A stretch of 64,000 nt of DNA from Pseudomonas sp. (GCF_030690725.1 NZ_JAUYGD010000065.1:1-64000); one strand, 5' to 3'; numbered from the stretch's first letter, positions 1 to 9,094 are shown. Notes: generated from the sequence alone by a model not told the origin. Numbers and translations are program-made.

Positions 1-474
1 CAGTTGCTCTTCGGTGGCGCCGAGGTTGTCGAACAGGTCGAAGATCTGCTCGACCACCCAATCCGGACGTGCGCCCGGACGGTCGACCTTGTTCACCACC
101 ACGATCGGACGCAGGCCAGCCTGGAAGGCTTTCTGGGTCACGAAGCGGGTTTGCGGCATCGGGCCGTCCTGTGCATCGACCACCAGCAGCACCGAGTCGA
201 CCATCGACATCACGCGCTCGACTTCACCGCCGAAGTCGGCGTGGCCGGGGGTGTCGACGATATTGATGTGGTGGCCATTCCAGTTGATCGCGGTGTTTTT
301 CGCCAGGATGGTAATGCCGCGCTCTTTTTCCTGGTCGTTGCTGTCCATCAGGCGCTCGGTGTCGAGCTCGTTGCGCTCGAGGGTGCCGGACTGACGCAAG
401 AGGGCGTCAACCAGAGTGGTCTTGCCATGGTCGACGTGGGCGATGATGGCGATGTTGCGTAGTTTTTCGATCAC
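1..474 (-). CDS. typA: Ribosome-associated GTPase TypA/BipA (N-terminal part, cut by window edge)
   Basis: The reverse strand encodes a translational GTPase. It opens with a GTG codon (472-474) and a protein beginning [20 protein letters not shown]. This contains the P-loop (AHVDHGKT), a switch I region with RGITI, the G3 motif DTPGHADF and the G4 motif [10 protein letters not shown]. TypA/BipA binds the 70S ribosome and supports ribosome assembly and stress or cold adaptation. Only the first 158 codons are inside the window; the G domain is intact and domains II to V lie to the left. The GTG start is chosen because GAGAT lies 6-10 bases upstream and because the family begins with M-I-E-K-L-R-N. 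It lies downstream of thiI on the same strand with a 161-bp gap, so it probably has its own promoter. Confidence 0.95.
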   Translation of the reverse strand, partial: MIEKLRNIAIIAHVDHGKTTLVDALLRQSGTLERNELDTERLMDSNDQEKERGITILAKNTAINWNGHHINIVDTPGHADFGGEVERVMSMVDSVLLVVDAQDGPMPQTRFVTQKAFQAGLRPIVVVNKVDRPGARPDWVVEQIFDLFDNLGATEEQL

Positions 475-558
475 TGGTGTATCTCGATCAGAGGATTCGG
501 TTTGCCGCATAGTTTACGCGGCAGATATTAACTAAATACGAATTCGGCCAGACGGTGC

Positions 559-576
559 AAAAGCGCAGCGGCTTTT
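559..576 (-). terminator. Weak hairpin after thiI
   Basis: AAAAGC-GCAGCG-GCTTTT forms a 6-bp stem with an A/T-rich outer end, 60 bases past the thiI stop codon. It could act as a modest intrinsic terminator between thiI and typA. The stem is short and I see no long U-tract, so this is tentative. Confidence 0.3.
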
Positions 577-635
577 ACCCCGCCTGCAGGTCGGGAGGGC
601 GATGGCGGATGCTGCCGCCATTCAACCCGGGCGTC

Positions 636-2090
636 TTATGCCGGACGATAAACGCGCACATTGGCATACCCCTCGCTAAGCAGATGGTGGGCATGCAAAC
701 GACTCATGACGCCCTTGTCGCAATACAGCAGGTATTGGCGATTGGCATCCAGCTCTTTGAAGCGGCTGTTCAAGGCATAGAACGGCAGCGTTTGCACTTC
801 GATACCGGGCAGCTCTAATGGCTGCTCTTCGGCGTTATCCGGGTGACGGATGTCAATGATGACATGACTGGTCAGGGCTTCGCTGACTTCCTCGACCTTG
901 ACGTCCTTGCCCAGCTCGTCGATCACCTTGTCGATCGGCAGCAAGGTCGCGCGCTCGAGGGCGCGCTGGAGAACCGCCATATCGAACTGGCGCTCCTCAT
1001 GTTCGATACGCTCTTTTTTCGCCCGGGTGGTCGGATTCACCGAGATCACGCCGCAATACTCGGGCATGTGCCTGGCGAACTCGGCGGTGCCGATGGCCGT
1101 GGCGGTGTCGATGATGTCCTGCTTGTGGCTGGCGATCAGCGGGCGCAGCACCAGCATGTCGGTGGCCGAGTCGATCACCGAGAGGTTGGGCAGGGTCTGG
1201 CTGGAGACCTGAGAAATCGCCTCGCCGGTGACCAGGGCATTGATCTGCAGCTGCTCGGCCATGTGCGTGGCGGCGCGCAGCATCATGCGCTTGAGGATCA
1301 CGCCCATCTGGCTGTTGTCGACCTTGCCGAGAATCTCGCCGAGCACTTCCTCGAAGGGCACGCTGATAAACAGCACGCGCTGGGAACGGCCGAACTTCTG
1401 CCACAGGTAATGCGCCACTTCCATGACGCCCAACTCGTGGGCACGGCCGCCCAGGTTGAAGAAGCAGAAGTGGGTGACCAGACCGCGGCGCATCATCTGG
1501 TAGGCGGCGACCGTGGAATCGAAACCGCCGGACATCAGCACCAGGGTCTGCTCCAGCGAACCCAGCGGGTAACCGCCCAGGCCCTGGTGCTGGTTATGGA
1601 TGACGAACAGGCGCTGGTCGCGGATCTCCATGCGCACTTCGACTTCGGGCTGCTTCAGGTCGATGCCGGCGGCGCCGCACTGCTGGCGCAACTGGCTGCC
1701 GACATAGCGCTCGATGTCCATGGAACTGAAGGCGTGCTTGCCGGCACGCTTGCAGCGCACGGCGAAGATCTTGCCCGGCAAGCGGTCGCCGAAGTGCTGC
1801 TTGCATTTGTCCAGCACGTCGTCGAAGTCGCCCAGCGGGTATTCGTCGACCTGGAGAAAATGAGTGATGCCGGGAGTGCAGCTGAGCCGCTCGATCATCG
1901 CCTGCAGCGTCTTCGCCTCGCTGACCCGAGTCTCGACTTCCAGGTTGTCCCACACGCCACTGACCAGCAGCTGCGGATCGAGATCGCGCAGCACCGAGCG
2001 GATGTTCTTCGCCAACTGCCGGATAAAGTGCTTACGCACCGGCCGGCTTTTGATGGTGATTTCCGGAAAGACTTTAACGATCAGTTTCAT
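636..2090 (-). CDS. thiI: tRNA 4-thiouridine synthase / thiazole sulfur carrier ThiI
   Basis: Makes 4-thiouridine at position 8 of tRNA and relays sulfur to ThiS for thiamine synthesis. At 484 aa it has the full three-part architecture. An N-terminal ferredoxin-like/THUMP region spans about residues 1-165. The PP-loop adenylation motif SGGFDS is at 187-192. A C-terminal rhodanese domain carries LLYCDKG near the end, with the persulfide Cys at about 457. The start MKLIVKVF at 2090 is preferred over the longer open frame to 2210, because the family starts there and the extra 40 residues look like translated non-coding DNA. It is divergent from glnA; the 330 bp between them hold the glnA control region. 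Confidence 0.95.
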   Translation of the reverse strand: MKLIVKVFPEITIKSRPVRKHFIRQLAKNIRSVLRDLDPQLLVSGVWDNLEVETRVSEAKTLQAMIERLSCTPGITHFLQVDEYPLGDFDDVLDKCKQHFGDRLPGKIFAVRCKRAGKHAFSSMDIERYVGSQLRQQCGAAGIDLKQPEVEVRMEIRDQRLFVIHNQHQGLGGYPLGSLEQTLVLMSGGFDSTVAAYQMMRRGLVTHFCFFNLGGRAHELGVMEVAHYLWQKFGRSQRVLFISVPFEEVLGEILGKVDNSQMGVILKRMMLRAATHMAEQLQINALVTGEAISQVSSQTLPNLSVIDSATDMLVLRPLIASHKQDIIDTATAIGTAEFARHMPEYCGVISVNPTTRAKKERIEHEERQFDMAVLQRALERATLLPIDKVIDELGKDVKVEEVSEALTSHVIIDIRHPDNAEEQPLELPGIEVQTLPFYALNSRFKELDANRQYLLYCDKGVMSRLHAHHLLSEGYANVRVYRPA

Positions 2091-2185
2091 TAAAACGGCG
2101 CATACCGAGACGGCTAAGAAAACAGGGGCGCGGATTATAGCGGAAATTGTGCAAGCTTTGATCAAAAATACCATTGCCCCGGTAT

Positions 2186-2235
2186 TGCGCACCTTACTGG
2201 TGCATCGCAAGGCATCAGTGACCTATTTTGGTGCG
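2186..2235 (+). promoter_or_regulatory. NtrC enhancer sites upstream of glnA
   Basis: A dyad GCACC-TTACT-GGTGC (2189-2203) matches the NtrC consensus TGCACC-N5-GGTGCA, with an extra A at 2204. A weaker second element (ACC-TATTTT-GGTGCG, 2221-2235) is centred about 30 bp further on, roughly three helical turns. This recalls the paired NtrC sites at enteric glnA. The strong dyad lies about 105 bp upstream of the -24/-12 promoter, a normal enhancer distance. The dyads are read directly; binding is inferred. Confidence 0.75.
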
Positions 2236-2307
2236 CAGAATATCGTCCTGGCTACTCGCAGGCCCCGTCATGCCTGAGTTTCAGCCGCCCAACCCATTCC
2301 CGTGCAC

Positions 2308-2323
2308 TGGCATGCAATTTGCT
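2308..2323 (+). promoter_or_regulatory. Sigma-54 (-24/-12) promoter of glnA
   Basis: TGGCATGCAATTTGCT fits the sigma-54 consensus TGGCAYR-N4-TTGCW. The invariant GG is at 2309-2310 and GC at 2321-2322, exactly 12 bp apart. Transcription would start near 2334, giving a leader of about 87 nt before glnA. With the NtrC dyad upstream, this shows nitrogen-regulated expression of glutamine synthetase. Confidence 0.85.
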
Positions 2324-2420
2324 CCCTTGTGAGGCAGGTTATCCTGGCGGACTATCGCGCCGGACCGCACCCTATTATCGAGGGCTCACCATTCCGAGCC
2401 TTATCCACCTGGAGGACAGC

Positions 2421-3827
2421 ATGTCGAAGTCGATTCAACTGATCAAAGAACACGACGTGAAGTGGGTTGACCTGCGCTTCACTGACACCAAGGGCAAGCA
2501 GCACCACATCACCATGCCCGCGCGTGACGCACTGGATGATGATTTTTTCGAAATCGGCAAGATGTTCGACGGCTCCTCCATTCATGGCTGGAAAGGCATC
2601 GAAGCCTCCGACATGATCCTGATGCCGGTCGACGACACTGCCGTACTCGACCCCTTCACCGAAGAGCCGACCCTGATCCTGGTCTGCAACATCGTCGAGC
2701 CGAGCACCATGCAGGGCTACGATCGCGACCCGCGCTCGATCGCCGCTCGCGCCGAGGAATACCTCAAGTCCACCGGCATCGGCGACACCGTGTTCGTTGG
2801 CCCGGAGCCCGAGTTCTTCATCTTCGACGAAGTGAAGTTCAAGTCCGACATCTCCGGCTCCATGTTCAAGATCTACTCCGAACAGGGCTCCTGGATGTCC
2901 GACCAGGACGTCGAAGGCGGCAACAAGGGCCACCGTCCAGGCGTCAAAGGCGGCTACTTCCCGGTTCCGCCGTTCGACCACGACCACGAAATCCGCACCG
3001 CCATGTGTAATGCCATGGAAGAAATGGGCCTGGTCATCGAAGTACACCACCACGAAGTGGCAACTGCCGGCCAGAACGAAATCGGCGTGCAGTTCAACAC
3101 CCTGGTGAAAAAGGCTGACGAAGTTCAGACCCTGAAATACTGCGTGCACAACGTCGCCGATGCCTACGGCAAGACCGCTACCTTTATGCCGAAGCCACTG
3201 TACGGTGACAACGGTTCAGGCATGCACGTGCACCTGTCGATCAGCAAAGACGGCAAGAACACCTTCGCCGGCGAAGGCTATGCCGGCCTGTCCGATACCG
3301 CCCTGTACTTCATCGGCGGCATCATCAAGCACGGCAAGGCGCTGAACGGCTTCACCAACCCCTCGACCAACTCCTACAAACGTCTGGTTCCGGGCTTCGA
3401 AGCACCGGTAATGCTGGCCTACTCGGCACGTAACCGCTCCGCCTCGATCCGTATCCCGTATGTGTCGAGCCCGAAAGCCCGCCGCATCGAAGCACGCTTC
3501 CCGGATCCGGCTGCCAACCCGTACCTGGCCTTCGCCGCGCTGCTGATGGCCGGCCTGGACGGCATCCAGAACAAGATCCACCCCGGCGACGCGGCGGACA
3601 AGAACCTGTATGACCTGCCACCGGAAGAAGGCAAGCTGATCCCGCAAGTCTGCGGCAGCTTGAAAGAAGCCCTGGAAGAGCTGGACAAGGGCCGCGCGTT
3701 CCTGACCAAGGGCGGCGTGTTCTCCGACGACTTCATCGACGCTTACCTCGAGCTGAAGAGCGAAGAAGAAATCAAGGTTCGCACCTTCGTTCACCCGCTG
3801 GAATACGACCTGTACTACAGCGTCTAA
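2421..3827 (+). CDS. glnA: Glutamine synthetase, type I (adenylylated class)
   Basis: Condenses glutamate and ammonia to glutamine using ATP; the central enzyme of ammonium assimilation, active as a cytosolic dodecamer. The 468-aa length is standard for GSI-beta. Visible signatures are [12 protein letters not shown], the metal-binding region GPEPEFFIF, the ATP-binding region [16 protein letters not shown], and NRSASIRIP. The adenylylation site is Tyr397 in NLYDLPPEE, so activity should be controlled by GlnE. The start at 2421 has GGAGG nine bases upstream (2411-2415); the longer open frame upstream runs through the promoter and leader and is discarded. It is transcribed from the sigma-54/NtrC promoter, ends at a strong terminator, and lies 1.5 kb before ntrBC. 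Confidence 0.98.
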   Translation: MSKSIQLIKEHDVKWVDLRFTDTKGKQHHITMPARDALDDDFFEIGKMFDGSSIHGWKGIEASDMILMPVDDTAVLDPFTEEPTLILVCNIVEPSTMQGYDRDPRSIAARAEEYLKSTGIGDTVFVGPEPEFFIFDEVKFKSDISGSMFKIYSEQGSWMSDQDVEGGNKGHRPGVKGGYFPVPPFDHDHEIRTAMCNAMEEMGLVIEVHHHEVATAGQNEIGVQFNTLVKKADEVQTLKYCVHNVADAYGKTATFMPKPLYGDNGSGMHVHLSISKDGKNTFAGEGYAGLSDTALYFIGGIIKHGKALNGFTNPSTNSYKRLVPGFEAPVMLAYSARNRSASIRIPYVSSPKARRIEARFPDPAANPYLAFAALLMAGLDGIQNKIHPGDAADKNLYDLPPEEGKLIPQVCGSLKEALEELDKGRAFLTKGGVFSDDFIDAYLELKSEEEIKVRTFVHPLEYDLYYSV

Positions 3828-3845
3828 GCCCGCAGGCAAGACCAG

Positions 3846-3870
3846 AGGCCACCTTCGGGTGGCCTTTTTT
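3846..3870 (+). terminator. Intrinsic terminator of glnA
   Basis: AGGCCACC-TTCG-GGTGGCCT is a perfect 8-bp stem with a UUCG tetraloop followed by five more T residues, 19 bp after the glnA stop. It separates glnA from the genes downstream. Confidence 0.93.
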
Positions 3871-3999
3871 GTGGCCGCTCAGCGAACGCTTACGCGGAGC
3901 AGCCAATTTGTTGCGCCCGTCACGATCGCCACATCAGCGCCCTTGCCAGCGCGCCCCGCCAATGCAAGTCTTAGCCATACATCCACCGGGAGTCTGGCC

Positions 4000-4551
4000 A
4001 TGCGCCGAATACTCACCTGCCTGCTGCTGGCCCTGGCCTTGCCGGCCAGCGCACAGATTTACAAGTACACCGACGCCAACGGCAACACGGTGTTTACCGA
4101 CCAGCCACCGGAAGGCCAGGCGGCACAAAGCATCGAGCTGCCGACCACCAATACTGTCGAGATGTCCGCACCGAGCGTACCGGCCAGCGGCAGCCGCGAG
4201 GCCGAGCGGGAAGCGCCCTATAGCACCCTGCAACTCACCGACCTGCCCAGCGCTGAAGCCTTGCGCGCCAACAACGGCACCTTCAGCGTCGGCGTCGAGC
4301 TGGAGCCACGCCTGGCCCCCAGCCACCGCCTGCGCCTGCTGCTCGATGGCCAACCCTACGGCCAACCGAGCAATGTACCGCGCCTGCAATTGATCAATCT
4401 CGACCGCGGCGAACACAGCCTGGCGGTTGAAGTGCTGAGCGGCGACGAGTCGATCCAACAGAGCGCCAGCGTCACCTTCACCGTGCAGCGGGTCAATACC
4501 AGCAGCCCGGCGCTACGCCCGCCAGCAACGCCTCCCAAGCCGGCCCCCTGA
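4000..4551 (+). CDS. DUF4124-type periplasmic protein, copy 1
   Basis: A 183-aa secreted protein with a clear signal peptide (MRRILTCLLLALALPASA, cleavage before QIYKYTD). The short DUF4124 module follows at once: IYKYTDANGNTVFTDQPP. The rest is a Pro/Ser-rich linker and a beta-rich region (about 80-175) that looks Ig/FN3-like. I know of no biochemical role for DUF4124 proteins in Pseudomonas. The start at 4000 is chosen because it opens the signal peptide and has GGGAG upstream; the longer frame from 3859 would put an untypical 47-residue extension before it. It lies 3 bp before a paralogue, so the two are probably co-transcribed. Confidence 0.8.
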   Translation: MRRILTCLLLALALPASAQIYKYTDANGNTVFTDQPPEGQAAQSIELPTTNTVEMSAPSVPASGSREAEREAPYSTLQLTDLPSAEALRANNGTFSVGVELEPRLAPSHRLRLLLDGQPYGQPSNVPRLQLINLDRGEHSLAVEVLSGDESIQQSASVTFTVQRVNTSSPALRPPATPPKPAP

Positions 4552-4554
4552 CCC

Positions 4555-5169
4555 ATGCGCATCCTGCTGCTCTGCCTGTTACTGATTGGCCTGCCGGCTG
4601 CCGCCCAGGTCTATACCTATGTCGACGCGGACGGCAACCGCGTCTTCACCGACCGCCCCACCAGCGACAATGCTGAACGCGTTGAACTGCCCGCGACCAA
4701 TAACATGAGCCTGCCCGCCAGCACCCCGCCCGCGGCTGCGGCCGCCTCGTCGACACCCGCGCCAGCCTACCGGATGCTGCGCATTCTGCTGCCGCTGCCC
4801 GATGCGACCATCCGCGACAACGCCGGCAGCCTGATCGTCACCGCCACCAGCGAGCCGGCACTGCACAGCGGCCACCGCTTTCGCCTGCTGCTGGACGGCC
4901 AGGCACGCGGCGAAGGCGGACGCAGCCCGGTTTTTGCGCTGGAGAACATCGACCGTGGCACCCACCAGTTGGCCGTGGAAATCCTCGACGCTCACGGCCG
5001 AACCCTGGAACGCACCCCCAGCCAGCCGCTGCATATGCTGCGTATTTCCATGGTGCAGAAACGCCTGGTCAAACCCTGCAAGCAAGACGATTACGGCGTG
5101 CGCCCGGAATGTCCCCTCAAGGACAAGCCGGCGCAGAAGCGCGACATCCCCTTCGTGCCCTTTATCTGA
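4555..5169 (+). CDS. DUF4124-type periplasmic protein, copy 2
   Basis: A 204-aa paralogue of the preceding gene with the same plan: signal peptide (MRILLLCLLLIGLPAAA), DUF4124 start VYTYVDADGNRVFTDRP, Ala/Pro-rich linker, then a beta-rich domain with the shared RLLLDGQ and HQLAVEILD motifs. It ends in a basic tail with two cysteines (CKQDDYGVRPEC) that copy 1 lacks. The ATG is 3 bp after the copy 1 stop, indicating an operon and a tandem duplication. The pair sits between glnA and ntrB, an arrangement I recall from other Pseudomonas. Function unknown; envelope location is inferred from the signal peptide. Confidence 0.8.
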   Translation: MRILLLCLLLIGLPAAAQVYTYVDADGNRVFTDRPTSDNAERVELPATNNMSLPASTPPAAAAASSTPAPAYRMLRILLPLPDATIRDNAGSLIVTATSEPALHSGHRFRLLLDGQARGEGGRSPVFALENIDRGTHQLAVEILDAHGRTLERTPSQPLHMLRISMVQKRLVKPCKQDDYGVRPECPLKDKPAQKRDIPFVPFI

Positions 5170-5180
5170 TCGCGCAAACA

Positions 5181-5222
5181 GCGCACCATATTGGTGCGTA
5201 ATGCCGCAGCAGCCACTATACT
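5181..5222 (+). promoter_or_regulatory. NtrC dyad and candidate -10 before ntrB
   Basis: GCACC-ATATT-GGTGC (5183-5197) is a perfect NtrC dyad. TATACT at 5217-5222 is a good sigma-70 -10 hexamer, with no convincing -35 at 17 bp. The dyad occupies the place where a -35 would be, which fits repression of ntrBC by phosphorylated NtrC, as at enteric glnL. Reading of the dyad is firm; the regulatory sense is inferred. Confidence 0.65.
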
Positions 5223-5363
5223 TTCCCTGTTTTGGTTCGCCCGCGCGCCCGGCTGCCGAACCGAATCTCCCCCAATTTGCCGCCATCGCTGATTCCGCGC
5301 GCCTTTTCGGGGCTTTGGTTTGCTTCTTGCATTTTCCTGCTGCATTGCCGGAAGCCTCTGCCT

Positions 5364-6449
5364 ATGACTATCAATGACGCACTGCACCGCCTGCTACTGG
5401 ACAACCTGACCACCGCCACCCTGCTGCTCAACGCCGAGCTGCGTCTGGAGTACATGAACCCGGCGGCGGAAATGCTCCTGGCCGTCAGCGGCCAGCGCAG
5501 CCATGGGCAATTCATCAGCGAGCTGTTCACCGAATCGGCCGAGGCCCTGAGCGCGCTACGCCAGGCCGTCGAAGAGGCGCATCCGTTCAACAAGCGCGAG
5601 GCGGTGCTGACCGCCGTCACCGGCCAGACCCTCACCGTCGATTACGCGGTGACGCCGATCCTCAATCGCGGCGAAACCCTGCTGCTGCTGGAGGTGCACC
5701 CGCGCGACCGCCTGCTGCGCATCACCAAGGAAGAGGCGCAACTGTCCAAGCAGGAAACCACCAAACTGCTGGTGCGCGGCCTGGCCCATGAGATCAAGAA
5801 CCCGCTCGGCGGCATTCGCGGCGCCGCCCAGTTACTGGCCCGCGAGCTGCCGAACCAAGACCTCAAGGACTACACCAACGTCATCATCGAAGAAGCCGAC
5901 CGCTTGAGAAACCTGGTCGACCGCATGCTCGGCTCGAACAAGCTGCCGTCGCTGGCGATGACCAACGTCCACGAAGTGCTGGAACGGGTCGGCAGCCTGG
6001 TCGAGGCAGAAAGCCAGGGCAGCATCATTTTGGTGCGCGATTACGACCCGAGCATTCCCGACGTATTGATCGATCGCGAGCAGATGATCCAGGCCGTGCT
6101 CAATATCGTGCGCAACGCCATGCAGGCAATCGGCGCGCAGAACGAACTGCGCCTGGGCCGCATCACCCTGCGCACCCGCACCCTGCGCCAGTTCACCATC
6201 GGCCATTGTCGCCATCGCCTGGTGACCAAGATCGAAATCATCGACAACGGCCCGGGCATTCCGGCCGAGCTGCAGGAAACCATCTTCTACCCCATGGTCA
6301 GCGGGCGTGCCGACGGCACCGGCCTGGGCCTGGCCATTACCCAGAACATCATTAGTCAGCACCAAGGTTTGATCGAGTGCGAGAGCCATCCTGGCCACAC
6401 CGTGTTCTCGATCTTCCTGCCGCTGGAACAAGGAGTAACTCCGTCATGA
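5364..6449 (+). CDS. ntrB: Nitrogen regulation sensor kinase NtrB (GlnL)
   Basis: Histidine kinase/phosphatase that, with PII (GlnB/GlnK), sets NtrC phosphorylation according to glutamine supply. The 361-aa protein is cytosolic, without membrane segments. It has an N-terminal PAS domain (about 10-110), a DHp domain with phospho-acceptor His142 in LAHEIKNPLGG, and a C-terminal ATPase with N box (VLNIVRNAMQA), G1 box (IIDNGPGIP) and G2 box (GTGLGLAI). The start at 5364 is chosen from family length; the frame is open to 5232 but the extension is not conserved. The stop overlaps the ntrC start (ATGA at 6446), showing translational coupling. A perfect NtrC dyad lies about 170 bp upstream. Confidence 0.96.
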   Translation: MTINDALHRLLLDNLTTATLLLNAELRLEYMNPAAEMLLAVSGQRSHGQFISELFTESAEALSALRQAVEEAHPFNKREAVLTAVTGQTLTVDYAVTPILNRGETLLLLEVHPRDRLLRITKEEAQLSKQETTKLLVRGLAHEIKNPLGGIRGAAQLLARELPNQDLKDYTNVIIEEADRLRNLVDRMLGSNKLPSLAMTNVHEVLERVGSLVEAESQGSIILVRDYDPSIPDVLIDREQMIQAVLNIVRNAMQAIGAQNELRLGRITLRTRTLRQFTIGHCRHRLVTKIEIIDNGPGIPAELQETIFYPMVSGRADGTGLGLAITQNIISQHQGLIECESHPGHTVFSIFLPLEQGVTPS

Positions 6450-7879
6450 GTCGCAGTGAAACCGTCTGGATTGTCGATGACGACCGCTCCATCCGCTGGG
6501 TCCTGGAAAAAGCCCTGCAACAGGAAGGTATGACCACCCAGAGCTTCGACAGCGCCGATGGCGTGCTCAGCCGCCTGAGCCGTCAGCAACCCGATGTGAT
6601 CATTTCCGATATCCGTATGCCGGGGGCCAGCGGCCTTGATCTGCTGGCGCGCATCCGCGAGCTGTACCCGCGCCTGCCGGTGATCATCATGACCGCGCAT
6701 TCCGACCTGGACAGCGCCGTGGCGTCCTACCAGGGCGGCGCGTTCGAATACCTGCCCAAGCCGTTCGACGTCGACGAGGCGGTGTCGCTGGTCAAGCGCG
6801 CCAATATGCATGCGCAGGAGCAGCAGAGCCTGGCCGTTCCGGTCGAGCAGCCACGTACGCCGGAGATCATCGGCGAAGCGCCGGCCATGCAGGAGGTGTT
6901 CCGCGCCATCGGCCGTCTCTCGCACTCCAATATCACCGTGCTGATCAACGGCGAATCCGGTACCGGCAAAGAACTCGTGGCCCACGCCCTGCACCGCCAC
7001 AGCCCACGCGCCGCCTCGCCGTTTATCGCGCTGAACATGGCGGCGATTCCCAAGGACCTGATGGAATCCGAGCTGTTCGGCCATGAAAAAGGCGCTTTTA
7101 CCGGTGCAGCCAACCAGCGTCGCGGGCGTTTCGAACAGGCCGATGGCGGCACGCTGTTTCTCGATGAAATCGGCGATATGCCGGCCGATACCCAGACTCG
7201 CCTGTTGCGCGTACTGGCCGACGGCGAGTTCTACCGGGTCGGCGGCCACACGCCGGTAAAGGTCGATGTGCGCATCATCGCTGCCACCCACCAGAACCTG
7301 GAAAGCCTGGTGCAGGCCGGCAAGTTCCGTGAAGACCTGTTCCACCGCCTTAACGTGATCCGCATTCATATCCCGCGCCTGTCGGATCGCCGCGAAGACA
7401 TTCCGACCCTGGCCCGGCACTTCCTTAGCCGCGCCGCGCTGGAGCTGGCGGTCGAGCCCAAGCTGCTGAAAAGCGAAACCGAAGACTACCTGCAGCAGCT
7501 GCCGTGGCCAGGCAACGTGCGCCAGCTGGAGAACACCTGCCGCTGGATCACCGTGATGGCCTCGGGCCGTGAGGTGCATGTCGACGACCTGCCGCCGGAG
7601 CTGCTCAGCCAGCCGCAGGAAAGCGCACCGGTGAGCAACTGGGAACAGGCGCTGCGCCAATGGGCCGATCAGGCGCTGGGCCGCGGTCAGTCCAGCCTGC
7701 TGGATACCGCCGTGCCGGCCTTCGAGCGGATCATGATCGAGACCGCCCTCAAGCACACCGCCGGCCGCCGCCGCGACGCCGCCGTGCTACTGGGCTGGGG
7801 CCGCAACACCCTGACCCGCAAGATCAAGGAACTGGGCATGAACGTCGAAAGCGCCGATGACGAGGACAGCGACGACTAA
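6446..7879 (+). CDS. ntrC: Nitrogen regulation response regulator NtrC (GlnG)
   Basis: Sigma-54-dependent activator of nitrogen-starvation genes, including glnA upstream. The 477-aa protein has a receiver domain (acid pair DDD at 11-13, phospho-acceptor Asp55 in SDIRMPG, Lys in PKPFD). An AAA+ domain follows with Walker A GESGTGKE, the sigma-54 contact loop GAFTGA and Walker B TLFLDEIGD. A C-terminal Fis-type helix-turn-helix (about 430-465) carries RRDAAVLLGWGRNTLTRKI. AGGAG at 6431 and the 4-nt overlap with ntrB fix the start. A strong terminator follows. Its DNA targets can be seen at 2189-2203 and 5183-5197. Confidence 0.97.
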   Translation: MSRSETVWIVDDDRSIRWVLEKALQQEGMTTQSFDSADGVLSRLSRQQPDVIISDIRMPGASGLDLLARIRELYPRLPVIIMTAHSDLDSAVASYQGGAFEYLPKPFDVDEAVSLVKRANMHAQEQQSLAVPVEQPRTPEIIGEAPAMQEVFRAIGRLSHSNITVLINGESGTGKELVAHALHRHSPRAASPFIALNMAAIPKDLMESELFGHEKGAFTGAANQRRGRFEQADGGTLFLDEIGDMPADTQTRLLRVLADGEFYRVGGHTPVKVDVRIIAATHQNLESLVQAGKFREDLFHRLNVIRIHIPRLSDRREDIPTLARHFLSRAALELAVEPKLLKSETEDYLQQLPWPGNVRQLENTCRWITVMASGREVHVDDLPPELLSQPQESAPVSNWEQALRQWADQALGRGQSSLLDTAVPAFERIMIETALKHTAGRRRDAAVLLGWGRNTLTRKIKELGMNVESADDEDSDD

Positions 7880-7902
7880 ACCGCTCACGCCGCACTGGAC
7901 GC

Positions 7903-7929
7903 AAAACGGGCCCACCAGGGCCCGTTTTT
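7903..7929 (+). terminator. Intrinsic terminator of ntrBC
   Basis: AAAACGGGCCC-ACCA-GGGCCCGTTTTT has an 11-bp perfect stem ending in a T-run, 24 bp after the ntrC stop. The A-run on the other side also makes it usable on the minus strand. The 240 bp that follow, up to 8168, show no gene or motif I can support. Confidence 0.93.
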
Positions 7930-8168
7930 ATTTACACCGGTAAACAACCTGAGAATGCGCCAGAGCAATGCACCGGCATCGACCCTGTGCACAGCGACGG
8001 TTCACATCCCAGCGCCTGCGTCGCGCCAGCAGCACCCTAGACAACCGCTGAAACCCAGCATTTACGCGGCCTGCAGCCAACGTAACAAAACTGGCACACA
8101 GCCTGCATAGACTCAAGTAATCCCAGTTTTGGGGACCTTGGTACAGGCAGGCCGGGGATTCCCCTCTT

Positions 8169-8600
8169 TTATTGCTCCACCAGGCTGACTACCAGCCGCC
8201 AGCGCCCGTCCACTTCCTCAGCGCGCCACTCACCGCGCAATGGACGGGCTGCCACCACCCTCAGCAACAAATCCCTTCGCTCGCGCTGCAAACGCCAATT
8301 GGCCAACCTTCCCTGCACGTGCAGCTGGCCCTGTTGCTGGCGGCCAAAACTCTGCAGGCGCAGGATAAACACACCGTCGGCATGCTCCTCGCGCGGCACT
8401 GGCTCGACGTTGAACCACAGCTCAAGGCCCTGCTCGACCACATCCACGCGCTCAAGCCACAGCGGGTCCGGCTGCAACAGCCGACCAATCATCAAACCGA
8501 TTAAAAAACCAAACACCGCCAATGAAGCAATCACCCGCACCCACGGACGGGGGCGCGGGTCTGTAGAATGCTGCTCGTCTTCAAGCTCGGAGCCGCGCAT
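8169..8600 (-). CDS. Conserved hypothetical single-pass membrane protein
   Basis: A 143-aa protein with a charged, Pro-rich N-terminal stretch, one transmembrane helix (about residues 20-42, ending GLMIGRLL) and a C-terminal domain of alternating charged and hydrophobic residues without Cys or an obvious active site. By orientation the C-terminal part should be periplasmic. I do not recognise a named family. A gene of this kind lies between ntrC and trmL in other Pseudomonas (PA5126 position, from memory). Its ATG shares the CATG at 8598-8601 with the divergent trmL start, so the two mRNAs would overlap unless it starts at a downstream GTG, for example the Val just before the membrane helix. 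Confidence 0.7.
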   Translation of the reverse strand: MRGSELEDEQHSTDPRPRPWVRVIASLAVFGFLIGLMIGRLLQPDPLWLERVDVVEQGLELWFNVEPVPREEHADGVFILRLQSFGRQQQGQLHVQGRLANWRLQRERRDLLLRVVAARPLRGEWRAEEVDGRWRLVVSLVEQ

Positions 8601-9063
8601 GTTTCACGTCATCCTTTTTCAACCGGAAATACCGCCCAATACCGGCAACATTATCAGGCTCTGCGCCAACAGCGGCTGCCACCTGCACCTGATCGAGCCG
8701 CTGGGCTTCGAACTGGATGACAAACGCCTGCGCCGCGCCGGCCTGGATTACCACGAATACGCCACCCTGCAGCGCCACGCCGACCTCGACAGCTGCCTGG
8801 CCAGCATCGGCCAGCCGCGCGTGTTTGCCTTTACCACCAAGGGTTCACAGGCGTTCCACGACGTTAGCTATCAGCCTGGCGATGCGTTCCTGTTTGGCCC
8901 GGAAAGCCGCGGCCTGCCTCAGGAGATTCGCGACAGCCTGCCGCCCGAACAACGCCTGCGCCTGCCGATGCGCGAAGGCTGCCGCAGCCTGAACCTGTCC
9001 AATACCGTCGCCGTGGCGGTCTATGAAGCCTGGCGTCAGCAAGGTTTTGCCGACGCACAGTAG
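8599..9063 (+). CDS. trmL: tRNA (cytidine/uridine-2'-O-)-methyltransferase TrmL
   Basis: SPOUT-class methyltransferase that 2'-O-methylates the wobble nucleotide (34) of tRNA-Leu isoacceptors. The 154-aa length is normal for TrmL (YibK). Visible motifs are MFHVILFQPEIPPNTGNI at the N terminus, FGPESRGLP in motif 2, and the trefoil-knot motif 3 with RSLNLSNTVAVAVYEA. The start at 8599 is fixed by the family N terminus. It overlaps the divergent start of the minus-strand gene by two bases. Two hairpin terminators follow. Confidence 0.95.
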   Translation: MFHVILFQPEIPPNTGNIIRLCANSGCHLHLIEPLGFELDDKRLRRAGLDYHEYATLQRHADLDSCLASIGQPRVFAFTTKGSQAFHDVSYQPGDAFLFGPESRGLPQEIRDSLPPEQRLRLPMREGCRSLNLSNTVAVAVYEAWRQQGFADAQ

Positions 9064-9071
9064 CGCCCATA

Positions 9072-9094
9072 AAAAATTGCCGGGAGCAATTTTT
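9072..9094 (+). terminator. Intrinsic terminator of trmL
   Basis: AAAAATTGC-CGGGA-GCAATTTTT is a 9-bp perfect stem ending in T residues, 9 bp after the trmL stop. Confidence 0.8.

Noticed and set aside
843..2093. 416-codon plus-strand frame over thiI
   Set aside because: Antisense of thiI; no domain signature.
6356..7756. 466-codon open frame on the minus strand over ntrBC
   Set aside because: Antisense of the ntrC coding sequence; no ribosome site and His/Gln-rich composition typical of a shadow frame.
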